64,000 nt of DNA from Lanius collurio (lineage: Eukaryota; Chordata; Aves; Passeriformes; Laniidae): contig JACBWW010000004.1 of assembly GCA_020086605.1 (NCBI GenBank), positions 14,172,932 to 14,236,931 of the forward strand. Reading direction: 5' to 3'. This document shows, piece by piece, positions 14,145-25,926 of this stretch. A program made the translations under genes and the position numbers. The notes under the pieces are model-generated. The model was given only the letters and a program-made list of their open reading frames with translations, searched no databases and had not been told where the DNA came from. The stretch's first letter is position 1. Every line of letters begins with the position of its first letter.

Positions 14145-14317
14145 TAAAAAGCAAGAGAAATAAAAAGAGAGAAAAGGAGAAAAGGAGAGAGAAAGAGAGT
14201 AAGAGACAGAGGAGGAGGAAGAAGCGAGGAATGGATCGAGAAGAAATGAAAGTTAAAGAAAGTAAGCAAAAGAAAGCAAGAAAAAAGGAAAGCAAACAAG
14301 CACAAAATAAAAGAAAG
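14145..14317. repeat. Polypurine (GA-rich) tract of about 170 bp
   Basis: The plus strand is almost entirely A and G here, with irregular AAAG, GAGA and GGAGGA units, and the minus strand is correspondingly pyrimidine. Frames through it translate to long runs of Ser, Phe and Leu (minus) or Lys and Glu (plus), which explains the longish spurious open frames. Such asymmetric tracts can form triplex structures in principle; here it is best called low-complexity sequence. Confidence 0.85.
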
Positions 14318-16321
14318 TTGTGCACAAAACAATATGACAAATCTGTGATGAGCAGGTTAGAACAGTTTGAAACAGCAATGGTACACAATTCTATGGAGTA
14401 ATAAGAAATTAGGATTTCCCGCAAGACTGAGTGGCTTGATGAATGTATATTTTGTCAGGTTCTAAGCATCTTCTACAGTGATGCCCACCATAATCTAATT
14501 GTTTTAATTTTTCAAGACTTCCAAATTCAGAAAGCTAAACACTAAAAATATTATATAAATTTCACCAATTGAAAAGATTTTGAAATATTATCTTCCTCCT
14601 TTGGGCAGGTAAATCAAAAGTTGTTGCCTGAAACCATGTGCTTCATTATCTGTTTAGCCTGATGAGCCATCTGGGATTGCTGATCTTTCCACTATTCCCT
14701 GTGGCATTTAGCTTTTCATCTTTCCATTTTCTGTGTGGATTGAAACCTAAATTTTCAGCTAATGAGGAGAAGGTAATGCAAGTTTCTTTATCAAATACAG
14801 TATTTTAGAAGAATTTGTAGCAGCAGGTTGTCTGACATGTTGCTGCACTAATCAAAATTGGTACAACTGTGAAGAAACTATTTGTTGGGAAAGGGTCTGT
14901 GTTATTGTAGATCACACAGTAAAAGGAAATTATACTTCAAGGCTTTTCTAAAAAAATAAAACTTCAGGTAAAATTTCAAAAATTCATCTAATGTTTCAGA
15001 AAAATTTTCAAAATATGAAGACTAAAATAGGTGGTTTTTTTGTTTTAAGTTCATTTCCAACCTCAAACACTAAAAAAAAACAAAAAAAAACCTAAAGCAG
15101 ACCTTGAAAATTGTGATGCTAAACAGTAGTAAAGATAAAAATGGTTACATTTTTTCTCATTAAATAGATCTTTCAGGAGATCCTTAAACTATGAAGAATA
15201 TGAACTAGCATTTTGTGTATATCTGGAACAAGCCCCACATCTCATTTAACAAATACTGGTCAAAAGAACACTCGAATATGACATCAATCAGTTTTTATAT
15301 CCTGGACTAAGGGTCAGAGTCTTTTGTGGTCATATGTCCTTGGAGCAGTCTAAAGGAAACTCTATGAGAAACCTCCTCCTCATTTCAAAGGGATCACAGT
15401 GGTTGAGATTCTTACAATGGAAGTCAGAATGAGAGCAAATATAAATCTGTAACTATCCAGGGAACCTGCTCCACAGAAAACAGTGGGTGTGAAATGTCAT
15501 TGTCTTATGAAGCATATTTTATGCCTGTTTATGGCTATTAGCATGCAGAAACACTTACATGTATGTGTTCATGAACAAGTTCATACTTCTACAGCTTTTA
15601 GATGAAGAGAGTCCAATAAGAAAACTTTTAAGAAAAGCCACAAAAACTGTCTGAAAATGTTATATTGCTTACAAGATACTTCCATTTTCCATGAAGGTAG
15701 AGATTTAAAGGAAGTTTGCATTTGTTCCTCAGCCCCCATCAATAAACATAGTAGTACAAATGCTTTAACATCTTAATAATTGCCAGGCTAAATTAACGGG
15801 GTGATAGTGTTTTGATTTATGATTTGGAGGCCCATTCTCTGTGCAGGCCTTCAGGAAGATTGAGCTGTCTCCCATATTCCCTGAAAGTGAGTCAATGACT
15901 GTTTATTCATTCCCTTGATTAGAAGGCTGCCCTGAAGCCAAACACAAGAGGCTGCTATAATAAATGCAAGACTCATATGCTTTGTTTTGCTTTCTGGATT
16001 TAGTGCTAAACATTAAAAGGAATTGGAGATTGATTTTTGTGCATGGACAAGTGCCAGATAAAACATCAAGCAAGTGAACGGCCTCCTTCATAGAAATAAG
16101 ACCTGTTAGTATGAGATGCCAAGGACATAGCTGAGGTTTAACTCCTGCTATTGAGCTACTTGGAGGGGTTTTTTTAAATGTCTCATCAACTGTTGAGTTG
16201 ACAACTGCTCACCTGTGTTGCAGTGGATCCCCCAAGACACCTGAGTAGCCATTTTTGTAGAAAATAATGAGTGGTAAATTACCTTCCTGCGCTAATAATC
16301 AAGTTCTCTTTTTCAGACACT

Positions 16322-16899
16322 GGGAGAAGGGTACATGAACATTCAGTTTTATTTTGATTCTGTGCCTTAAAAGTGTTAAGGAAACTTCCCAGTGTGAGAA
16401 CAAGATTCTCTGGCTGTCACACTGTCACACCAAAGCCCCTTCACCTCAGGGACTGCTCCAATGATCTGACAGGTCTGCACTTGACTCCCCACACACCCCA
16501 CTCACACACTCAGACCAAGTCTCCTCACCGGCTCCACTCCGGGTTTCCCACAGCAGTCTCAGACATCTCGTTCCATAAAGCCACTCATTCATGGTGCAGT
16601 AACACAGAAATAGCCCGAGCTGGTACCTCTGAGGAGGACCCCGAACAAAGGGCCCATGGACTTTTATCTCCTCACAGTCCAAGCCCACACAAATCTCGGT
16701 CGCTCTTCCTCCCGAGTCTTTGGCTCCTGCCTGACTCTCCCAGTGTCTGTTCACCCAGCTGGCCCTTTGGTGTGCAAAGGTTGGCAGTTCTTGGCCTCTT
16801 GTCTCAGGCTCCAACCCAGAGCTCAACCTGCACCTCAATCTGCATCAGTTTGCAAACTGAGCTACCTGCAACGGATTATTCAACAAAGGAACACACACG
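16322..16899 (-). mobile_element. G+C-rich LTR-like island (candidate solo LTR, minus strand)
   Basis: About 500 bp stand out from the A+T-rich surroundings by being G+C-rich with several CpGs. Read on the minus strand, there is a TATA-like GATAAAAG at 16661-16668 and an AATAAA at 16348-16353, roughly 310 bases downstream, an arrangement like U3-R of a retroviral LTR. Possible TG...CA ends are 16322 and about 16899, but no convincing target-site duplication flanks them. Long open frames on both strands (16373-16930 plus, 16446-16838 minus) have no recognisable domain and are best read as stop-poor G+C-rich sequence. Alternatives are a CpG-containing exon or a promoter. Family not recognised. 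Confidence 0.4.
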
Positions 16900-18854
16900 A
16901 CTATACAGGAGGTGGAAGAATGAAAGATAGATAAAGATACTGTTAATACATCTATGTTTTGATATTACTATCTTCCTGTCCCTTCCTTGTCTCATCAATT
17001 GGTGTTATAGAGGTGCATCACAAACTGATTTTTCTAAGCTTGCCTCCTTTCTACTCCTGATGTGAGATGGTTTTTTTTCTCTGGCAGAGCAAGCAAGTTG
17101 TTTCAGCAGCAGCTGACAAATTGGCCAATAATATGGGTAATAAACGCAGTCAGTAGTCATTTCTCCTTGCTGTAATTTCCATGTCAAGATTGAAAAGACC
17201 CTTCTCCCATGGTCTGGGACTCAGAGACACGTTGAGTAACTTTTGCTAATGGAGTCTCTACCTGAAATGAATCAAAAATTGATCAATCAGTTGGTAAGCA
17301 AAACTATTGCCCTCTGGATGGGAGCCTGAGGAATATGCTTACTACTCAAATACTGTAAGGAATTGCAGGGAAAATTAATTGTAAGGAAACAAAGGAATTA
17401 TTCTTTATAATAAAAGACTGGATCTTCAGCAAAAATTCTCTAATATGGTATATTCAGGAGATCTTATTCTGCTGAAGTAACTAGGATATCTGAAGGCTTA
17501 GTGACAGGGCGTCTTTGAGAATTACAGGACTGCAACTTTTCTAGAAAAATAAGGACAGATGCCAACCAGCTAAAAAGAAGAATTTTTCTTTTTTTTTTTT
17601 TAAGTTAGAAAAAACAGGCAATGAAATGTGGTTTATGGAATGTCAGTACTTTTAGGAAGACAAAAGCAGGAGTGACTTGTATTGAGCTTTCAAAAACAGG
17701 CATGTGTCATTTGCAAAATAGCAGCATGCAGTTATGAACCAGAACTCTATTCCCTGTATAGCTACAAAAGTGCAAAGATCCCAGTTAGTCCTTGGAGTTT
17801 ATCTGGTCAGTAGTGAAAGCCTCAAAATAACTCTTTGATCAGTCCTCTAGCATGGCAACACGTTCTGAAGTCAGATTTCCCCAGCTGTATTTATTCTGTT
17901 ACTTATTGATGTGGCACTACTTTAGAGCTGTTGACCACTTTCTTTGAGCACTCCTCATGCAAGAGACTCTTTCTCATATTTTCCAAATCAAATAGCCATT
18001 TTACTTTTCTTTTAATGTATAAATGCACTAATAGACTGACAGTTTTCATGGATGGAAAGGATGGCTCTCTTACTTTTTTTATTCCTTCTTGGCTGCAAGC
18101 ACAACATTTTTTAAAAGTAATGGATCTAAAAGGCACTCATCACCTCCATTATATAAGATGTATAAAGAAATACAAGAAATTAGAACTTCAAATTAATATT
18201 TTACAGAAATTAATTTAATATTTTGAGGAATATATTTCCATGTCTGACAATTAAAATTCTTCTCCTTTCACAATTATAGAATTAAAGATTTTCTATGCAC
18301 TTGGAAATCAACAAATTGCAATTGTCTGCAATGAAAGGTATTAGATTTTTTTATTCAAGTTAATTCCCCACTTTGTTTGGACAGAAAGATCTGTAAGATT
18401 TGATCATGCTTTAACTTGTTGCAATGTTTCAGGCCTAATGTCACTAACATTACTTTCGGTTAAAGTGTTCTAGGATCAATTAGGAGCCATACTCTTGACT
18501 AAGAAGTTTTTGGTCAATCGTTCAATCATAGGATAGCAAGGGCCAAATGAGCAAGTATTAAGTATAAAGTTTTGGTATTTGTGCCCATCATTGCCCCAAG
18601 GGTATTGTGGGCATCTTCTTTACAAAGCAGACTGGAAACGTTGTATTGCAAGGGTATGTAATTGAATGCTTGATGTATTCTTACCATTTTCTAGAAAACA
18701 CTAGGTTTAATGAAAGCATATATTCTTTGAAGCATCTGTCTAGTTATTCAGTTTGTTTTAACTTTTCAGAGGAAAGCTACTTAAGGGGACCCAGAACACC
18801 TGTCAAAGAGAGATTAAAGAGCTGATGCTGGACCCACAGACCACCAGCTGAGGG

Positions 18855-18892
18855 TGTGCACATGCTGTGCACATTTCCTTATGCAAGGAAAT
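18855..18892. repeat. TGTGCACAT direct repeat followed by an ATTTCCTT hairpin
   Basis: TGTGCACATGC is followed immediately by a second TGTGCACAT. An inverted repeat then has arms ATTTCCTT (18873-18880) and AAGGAAAT (18885-18892) around the tetraloop ATGC. The arms are perfect. It is too small for a microRNA precursor and is probably fortuitous. Confidence 0.6.
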
Positions 18893-21249
18893 GGGATGGA
18901 TAGTAAGCACAGGGAAATAGAGAAGTAGAGAAGGGTTGTCAGAGAGTTTTAGATGGTAAGGAGCCACCTGCATGCTGGAACTTAGAAATCTTTCTGTGAG
19001 TGGCATCATCTAATAAAATTACATGTCAGATTTCCACTTTCAGCCCACTGCTTCTGATAACTTTGAAATAAAAGCACCTGAGCATTTTCTAGTATAAACA
19101 ATAATTTGTATTAAAAAAAAATTAAATCATAGGTTCAGTCTGTTGTAGTTTGATCTGAACTGATTTAGCTCGTGCTTTACAGTATAAGCTTTTGCAAATT
19201 AGGTCTTTATGAACTCAGAGTAGTTTACTAGGATCCATGCACTAGGTAAGCAGGGCCATGCCTGACAGTCGGGAGTGTTTTCTTGTTATCTTCCCTGGAA
19301 ATTTGTATTTCTTTAAAATTTCAATATTTCTTGAAAATCCTTTCATATAACAGAGAAAACATCAACCCTGTTGTAGGCAATGAGATTATCACTATTTCTT
19401 TAAAGATAAGCAACTTTTTATTTCATGACATATGAGATATTGCTGATATGTCTGCTCACTGGTTCATTGAAGTCTTGGCTTCTAAGTTAAAAACAGAACA
19501 AGACTAACAATTAGAAACTATTTATGATTAGTGTCAGCACTGGTAGTATTTTTACCTGCTTTATTTCAGCAAAGAAAAAATAATTTCAATAATTTTTCAC
19601 TTACACAAAAAGTAATATTAATAAAGCACCAAATGCCAAAGAACCTATCATAAATTTTGCAGGCATTGTCAGGAAGACTTCAGGGATTCAGAGTCTTTTT
19701 CTTACTCCACAGGAAATTGATGTTAAAAATAAGTTGCATGAGTGGAACAGTATCGTATAATTCTTTTTTTTTGCTGCTGTAATTAGTACATGGAAGGGAC
19801 TTGGTTCTCACAGTTGATTTAACACTCTTCATGCTCATTAAATGCAATAACTCTATCTTCAGGAACTCATCATTATTGTAATCACTATTAAGTTTAAGTC
19901 AATAAAAAAACTTGCAAAATATTACTCTGCTACCTTTTCAAACCCATCTCAAGGAAACACCATCTCACAATGCTTGTTGATTCTTTCAAGGGAATAAATA
20001 CCTCTTCATATCCTTGTTTAAACAGCTGCTGATAACAAGATAAAAGTCTGGTAAATTGCTAAGAAGAGGAAAAGGAAATACAAGTCAAAGCCTTTGACCC
20101 TAAAGATGCTGCTTCAAATTCAGTCTCAAAGAGTACTGACTGAAAGTTATTATCTCCTAATGACCGTTCAGCTTATGTAAACTTGGTTGTATGCATCTCT
20201 CTCCGAGTTCCTGGTAAGTAAACACCAGCAGCAGAATTAAATCCCGATGAATCCTCTACAAAGGTCAAATGTATAACAAATCATGGAGACAAAAACCCAC
20301 TGTCAACCATAAACCCACTTTTTTATCAATGATTTGAAACAATGTTGAAGAAAATTAGGTAAAACTGAACAGGAAGGATAAAACATGGCCTGTAGTTAAA
20401 CAGGACATAGCAAAAGCAACACCAGGAATTCAGTGTCTAGATCACCAGACCACTATCTTAGATTAACATGAATAAGACTTTTTTATATTTGAAAGAAGTA
20501 ATGAGTAACTTACCTCAGCTTGTTTTCCCTTATATTTGCATGAGACAAAATCACTCAATATATCACCATATGTGATAAATACTATTCAAAATAATCTTCT
20601 GGATTTCTGATAGAGAATTTTTTTAGTCTATTCTATTCCTATTCAGCAAAACATTGTTTTTTTCATCATTCCCACTAAACTTGGAGCAACCCACTCTTAA
20701 CAATTCCTTACTCATAATTTTTAACCCATGTGGTGACAAACACGAAATTTCAGGTGGCTATATCTACAAAAATCAAGCTGTTCACTCTAGGTGAGAGGGA
20801 CTAATTTCATAGTACTTTTTGCCTTCATATATGAACTGATACCTGGACTTGAGAAGTACAAATCACTATTTGTCTGTCTGACAAAATTTGATGGTAACAG
20901 TTATAGAGCCAAAAGGATAATCTGTTCTCTCCTCCAATGGTGTGTTTATTGCCCCATTTGCATCTAAAAGCTATATTGAACAGTGGGGAAAGAATTCATA
21001 AACTCGGTCCTGCTAAATCTCACAATTCTTCAGAAAACCCTAAGTGCAAATCTTATCCAGCACTTCAAAAATTTTACAAAGCTACTAGCTTTTATGGCTT
21101 TGATGATAACCAGTGTTACTGCATGGTTTCTTGAGTGTTCTTTTGTTTCTTTTTCTTTTATTCCTTAATGATTCCTTGCAAGTCTTGTCAAGATACATCT
21201 TAAGTACTGTGTTATTCTCTGGGAAGAGGGAGAAAGGAGAAATGCCCAC

Positions 21250-21303
21250 ATTTTTTTCCTTTTTTCTCTCCTTTCTTTCCCTCCCCCCTTTCTTTTTTCT
21301 CCT
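21250..21303. repeat. Polypyrimidine tract
   Basis: About 50 bases are almost all C and T. This low-complexity tract produces the hydrophobic-looking or basic translations of the overlapping open frames at 21113-21407. It is not coding evidence. Confidence 0.8.
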
Positions 21304-22307
21304 TGGTAAGTTGAATATATAATGTTATGTAGAGAATAACATCCTGAGAAGCAGCTCTTAGCCATAGGAAACAGTTTTATAAGAAACAAGGGACATGAGA
21401 AGAGCATTATATGACTGTTGGCATTACAGCTTGGACTGTTAAGAGCAAAGTGATGTTCTTGAGCTCAAGAGCTTACAATCTTATGGCATCTGTTCTTCTG
21501 GAGCTTTAGCTGTTCCACACATCCAGTAGGTGGGCCTCTTAAGTCCATTGCATGCAGGTAAGTGGAAAGATTTTTAAACTAACTTATGAATCAATGTGAA
21601 CTCAAGAACAGCTTTGAAATCCTGAATTAGCCCCTAGTTCTAATTATTAAACTGCTTTATTTCCTACCTATAGTCAAAGATCAAGACATTGAAAAATGCT
21701 AATTTTGTGCGTCATACAAGAAATTACTGCCCTTGGGACTTAGCTAATCTCTTGCACTGGTGATATTTCAATATTTCGTGATGTTTCTTGTTTCTCTAAA
21801 TACTCTGGTATTGTGTGCTCTTTTTTCTTCCCTATCTGCCTTCTGCATCCTTTGGAAATAACTGGGAATATGTGTCACAGTTATCATACTGTCTTCTTAA
21901 GCAGTTGAGCCATAGATGATATAAAGAAAAACCATGATTTTATATCCTTGTTTCTAAGGTAGTTCAGGGTCCTAGCAGCACAGAAGGAGAGATATGACGT
22001 AACTCATCTGTCCCTAAATCTCCACTTGGTATTGCTACAAGTGCTGATAATTTTGGGAATGCAGAAGTTGATGATTCTGCTGAATGCCAGGAAGGAATCC
22101 ACAGGAAACAGTATAGAGAGGTGTTGATTATGCAGTTAGTACTTAGCAAACACAAGATACAATGCTTTGTGATTTGGAATCAGTGGGTCAAAGCCAGAGG
22201 ATGTTTGACACCAGGGTTAGTTTCAGGGATTAATATCAAGGATATCAAGCATAAGTATTAGGGGGTTTTTTGTGTGCTTGCACTACCTTTCTTCCCCCTC
22301 AAAAAAA

Positions 22308-22329
22308 TGTCTGTTTTACAAAACAGACA
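22308..22329. repeat. Perfect 10-bp inverted repeat with 2-base spacer
   Basis: Arms TGTCTGTTTT and AAAACAGACA are separated by AC, giving a 22-base near-palindrome. It could extrude as a short cruciform or bind a dimeric factor. No gene lies nearby to link it to. Confidence 0.7.
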
Positions 22330-25124
22330 AATGTTGAGAGCTATTTCAAAAAGTTCATGGGACAAAATGCTGTTTGATGATGACCAACAGAAAATGGCAT
22401 CTAACACATTAATGAGGCAAAAGCAAGATTTGGAAGGGTAACAAGGTTATGCTCTTGCAGAATTCCAAGTTCCTGGTTTCCATTACGTTTTTATGATTAT
22501 AACTTCTACATGACTGTAGCTAGATGTCTCATTTTGAAAGCTGAAGAAAAAGTTTCTAGCTGCAGTCAGACAGGAAACTCTCCTCCCCCAAGCTCAACAA
22601 TGCCTCATAAAAATATCAGGTCACAGATTAAAACAGAATGACTTGAAAGTTCAAAAATAACAAGTCTTGCCTCAGTATGTCTGGCATTAAAAATAGGTTT
22701 TAACCTGCTTAAGATGGAAGATAATATTATTTCTATTCTCAAGTTATTGTTCTTTCTCCTTTTGATCTGAAGTAGAAAATTGACTTTAGGTATTTACTAG
22801 AGACAACTAAACCATATCTAATGGACCTTTATGCCTAGCCATATTAATTTGTAATAATTTTTTATATATGAATGATAAAAGTCTAAAGATTAACTTACAA
22901 TTCTAATCAGTGACATTATACATATTTGTTATTTTATCGTGTGGTACTAGTATGTGTCCTCACAAACCCTAGATGGCAATTTGAATTTTCAGCCAAGTCT
23001 TCTGCTAGACTGCACTTGAACAAGGTTTACATGAAGACTTTGAGGTCACTGGGTGTGTGCATGAACACAGACCACATCTTTTACAAAAAAAAGAAACACA
23101 TTTTTCATGTAAAAAAACACCCCCAAATAAATCCAAGTTTAGACTTTTAACTGAAAAAATTTACCTAACAGAAAAGGTGAGTCACTGACACTAGAAAGTA
23201 TATTTTCAATATGTACTCTCCTGTCTTATTTGCAGGTTGTCCATTTTCACAAATGTGTCCATGGTTTAAGGTCTGATATATCTTGTAACCCACCTTTCAA
23301 ATTCTAATAGTTATAATTCAGTATCTCAGCGCTGTAACTGGCCCTCAAAGCCTCATGGAATATTTTCGGATTCCTGATTCAACATTTCAATATTTTTTTT
23401 CTATTAGACTAAAATATTTCATGGAATCTTTCTTTCTTGGGCTAGATTTTTTTTATTGTAGTGAATGACCAAGTGCAAAGTAGACCCAGCTCCAGTGGAA
23501 TCTGAATACTGAGGTAGCTGCCTCTCTGTCTTCATTCTTGCAATGTCAAAAGTGCAGGTGGTCCCTCAAACTCTATTATCTCAGTATCATGATAGTCACC
23601 CAAATTACTGCTAGTACTTCATCCTCAAGTATGGGACATGGCAACATGTCTTTTCTCACAGCAAAAAAGTGTCTTTTTCTTTTGTCCTTGTACAATTATT
23701 TTGTATCCTTCTACCACTGCTGAAACTAATCACTATCCTACTCATCTCTGAAAGATCGGTAAGAAATTAGGAATCTGCAATAAGATTCTGAGAGCTGCCA
23801 TGCTGCAACACATTGCAGGGATCCTCTGGGCTCCCATCAGCCCCATTGTAGGATTGTAGCTTTGTTCCTCTGATTGTCAATCTGACAAGACTGAAAACAC
23901 ACTGCAAAATCTCCCAACAATTGTTCTAATGCCTTAACCCCTGATGCTTTTTCCTGTTGCTGAATGCTCCTAACTCAAGGGTATATGACTTTCCTAATCA
24001 CTCAGTTCTCTTCAGGAAAAGGATATTACCAGCCATAACCATTCAGAAGAGGCAGTAAATTAAACCTCATTCCTTTAACTGATCTAATCTTTAAATAGGG
24101 GCAGAATTAACAAGCAGAACCAGACCTAGGAAGTTGAGTAAAAAGACTTCCTCTTTCAAGTTTGAATCTCAGTCCCTACACCCTGGCACTTCAGGGAGAG
24201 AAAGTGCTAAACGGGTGGGAGTGACCAGAACAGTGTGACATTTTTTTCTGTGTTCTCCTACACCTACCCATTTGAAGGTTATAAAAGACTGCAGAGAGCT
24301 GTGATCCTCTGACAAATTTGTAAATGTGTAGGCTTTACTGTGTTTCACCCTTTAGCAGCTATTTTAATGATCCAGTGACTTAACCCCTTGAGTTAAATTT
24401 CATACTATTTCTTATGATAATAATTATTAATTTTCACATACTGGTAAAATAAATATTTCAGATATCCAACAGAAATTCCAGTTGTCTCTTCGGGTGAAGA
24501 ACAAATGGTTGGGGAAGGAGGACAGACTCTAAGTTGATTAATTTTAGATGATGCGTAACATGTACGGTGACAAGGACACATTAAGTAGGAGACAGTTCTT
24601 TCAAATGTGTCACTCCAAAGAGATGACTCAGATACTCAGTTAGGTTGCTCTTTAACTGCCATTCTAAGCCACAGCCCAAAATCACAGCATGCATGGTTAC
24701 AACCTTCGCACCTTAACACACTGACAAGATCCTGACAGCTTCCTTTTTGAAAAGTTTAATACCTTTTCTACCTACTAGTAAAAAAAACATTGAAGGAAAC
24801 TGAAAAAAAAAAATAATATAGAAATATGAGAAAGTTCACTTCCACAAGACTGTGAGCTACACCGAACTGTCACAGTGGAAAAGCATATATGGCTTTCAAA
24901 GGAAATTGAATTTCTTATTTTGTTGAATTAGCACTTGATCTATGTGCCTCCTTCCATAAATAAACATAGTTTTTTCAAACAGGGCTGCCTTCAGCAGGGC
25001 CTGACTTATTTTCTCTGAAAAAAAGAGAAAAAATGTTTCCTACTTGAAGTTCATAGTAACACTGGCCAATTAAAACTGCTTAGGCAACCAGTCGAAATTA
25101 CTGAGATTGGCTCCACACTTTCAG

Positions 25125-25926
25125 AAATCAGGGAATCCTAGAATACCTCAGGTTGCGGGGGACCCATTAGGATCATCAAGTCCAGATCCCTGCTCTTTTA
25201 TTTCTACCTGAAACAAAACCATATGACTAAGGTTGTTGATCAGATGCTCCTTGAATACTGCAGTTCAGTGATGGACCATTCTCTCAGTGTAGAGCCTTCT
25301 CCTGTGTCCAGTTGAAACCTCCCCTGTGTAATGAACCTTGCAGATATTCATTCCATTCTCTCAGGTCCAGTCGCTGGTCACCACAGCACCTTCCCCTCCA
25401 CTGCCCCCCTCAAGCAAGCAGTAGGTGCCATGAGATCACCCTTCAGCCTCCTCCAAGCTGAACAAGCCTATTGACCTCAGATGCACCCTGTAGACCTTTC
25501 ACAGTCTTGGTTGCCCTCCTTTGAACACACTAATAGTTTAATGTTTTTGTTGTACTGAGGTGCCCAAAACTGCACACAGGACATGACATGTGGCCACACG
25601 AGTGCAGTACAGGGGGGGACAATCACCTCCTTTGACTGCAGGCATCGCTGCTCCTGATGCACCCTGTTACAGTCATGTATAACTTGCCATCAAACCAGAA
25701 CCACAGATCTCTTTCTGTGGGGCTGCTTCCCAGCCTTTTGTCCCCTTCTGTATATGTATAAGCAAGACTACCTTATCTTAGGTGAAGAATTCTGTTAAAT
25801 TTCATACAGGTGGTAATCACCCAACTTTCTAGCCTTTTCCAGGTTTCTTGAGGGACTCTTGAGAGTCTTGAGGGAGTCCACAGCTTCCCCTAATTGAGTA
25901 TCAACACTCATTACAGTTCACTTCTC
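25125..25926 (-). mobile_element. CR1 LINE fragment, about 800 bp, 3' end retained
   Basis: Read on the minus strand, this is the terminal part of a CR1 element. It covers the C-terminal part of the reverse-transcriptase ORF (a translated stretch resembling FWAPQYNKNI, near 25540, matches the ...WSPHYKKDI... motif of CR1-type ORF2), then the 3' untranslated segment, ending in GGACTTGATGATCC...GGTATTCTAGGATTCCC near 25125. Stops and frameshifts interrupt the frame. Its 3' end is present and its 5' end is missing, the normal outcome of incomplete target-primed reverse transcription. Divergence by eye suggests an old copy. The subfamily is not assigned. Confidence 0.88.

Larger units (their letters stand above)
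4261..16321. other. A+T-rich non-coding spacer
   Basis: Twelve kilobases without a supportable gene. The longest plus-strand frame (6001-6288, about 95 codons) has no recognisable domain and can begin at GTG only if an alternative start is allowed. A 102-codon minus frame at 14116-14424 is merely the low-complexity translation of a polypurine tract. Small features inside are listed separately: a local duplication at 4731-4779, poly-T or poly-A runs, a 21-base tandem duplication at 12574-12611 and the purine tract at 14145-14317. The patch at about 12020-12230 is richer in G+C than its surroundings, but I cannot assign it. Confidence 0.65.
16900..25124. other. A+T-rich non-coding spacer
   Basis: Eight kilobases with no supportable gene or clear transposon. 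It contains a hairpin beside a TGTGCACA repeat (18855-18892), a pyrimidine-rich tract (21250-21303), a 10-bp-arm inverted repeat (22308-22329) and an isolated TATAAAAG at 24280-24287. Open frames are at most about 95 codons (17931-18218, overlapped by an antisense frame) and show no domain. Confidence 0.65.

Noticed and set aside
14116..14424. 102-codon minus frame rich in Leu, Ser and Phe, resembling a membrane protein
   Set aside because: It is the pyrimidine-strand translation of the GA-rich tract, so the hydrophobicity follows from base composition.
16373..16930. 185-codon plus frame, the longest in the window
   Set aside because: It overlaps a 130-codon minus frame in the same G+C-rich island. 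The Ser/Pro/Thr/His-rich translation has no domain, and the island fits an LTR-like element better.
18873..18892. Hairpin considered as a microRNA precursor
   Set aside because: The stem is only 8 bp with a 4-base loop, and the flanking sequence does not extend the pairing.
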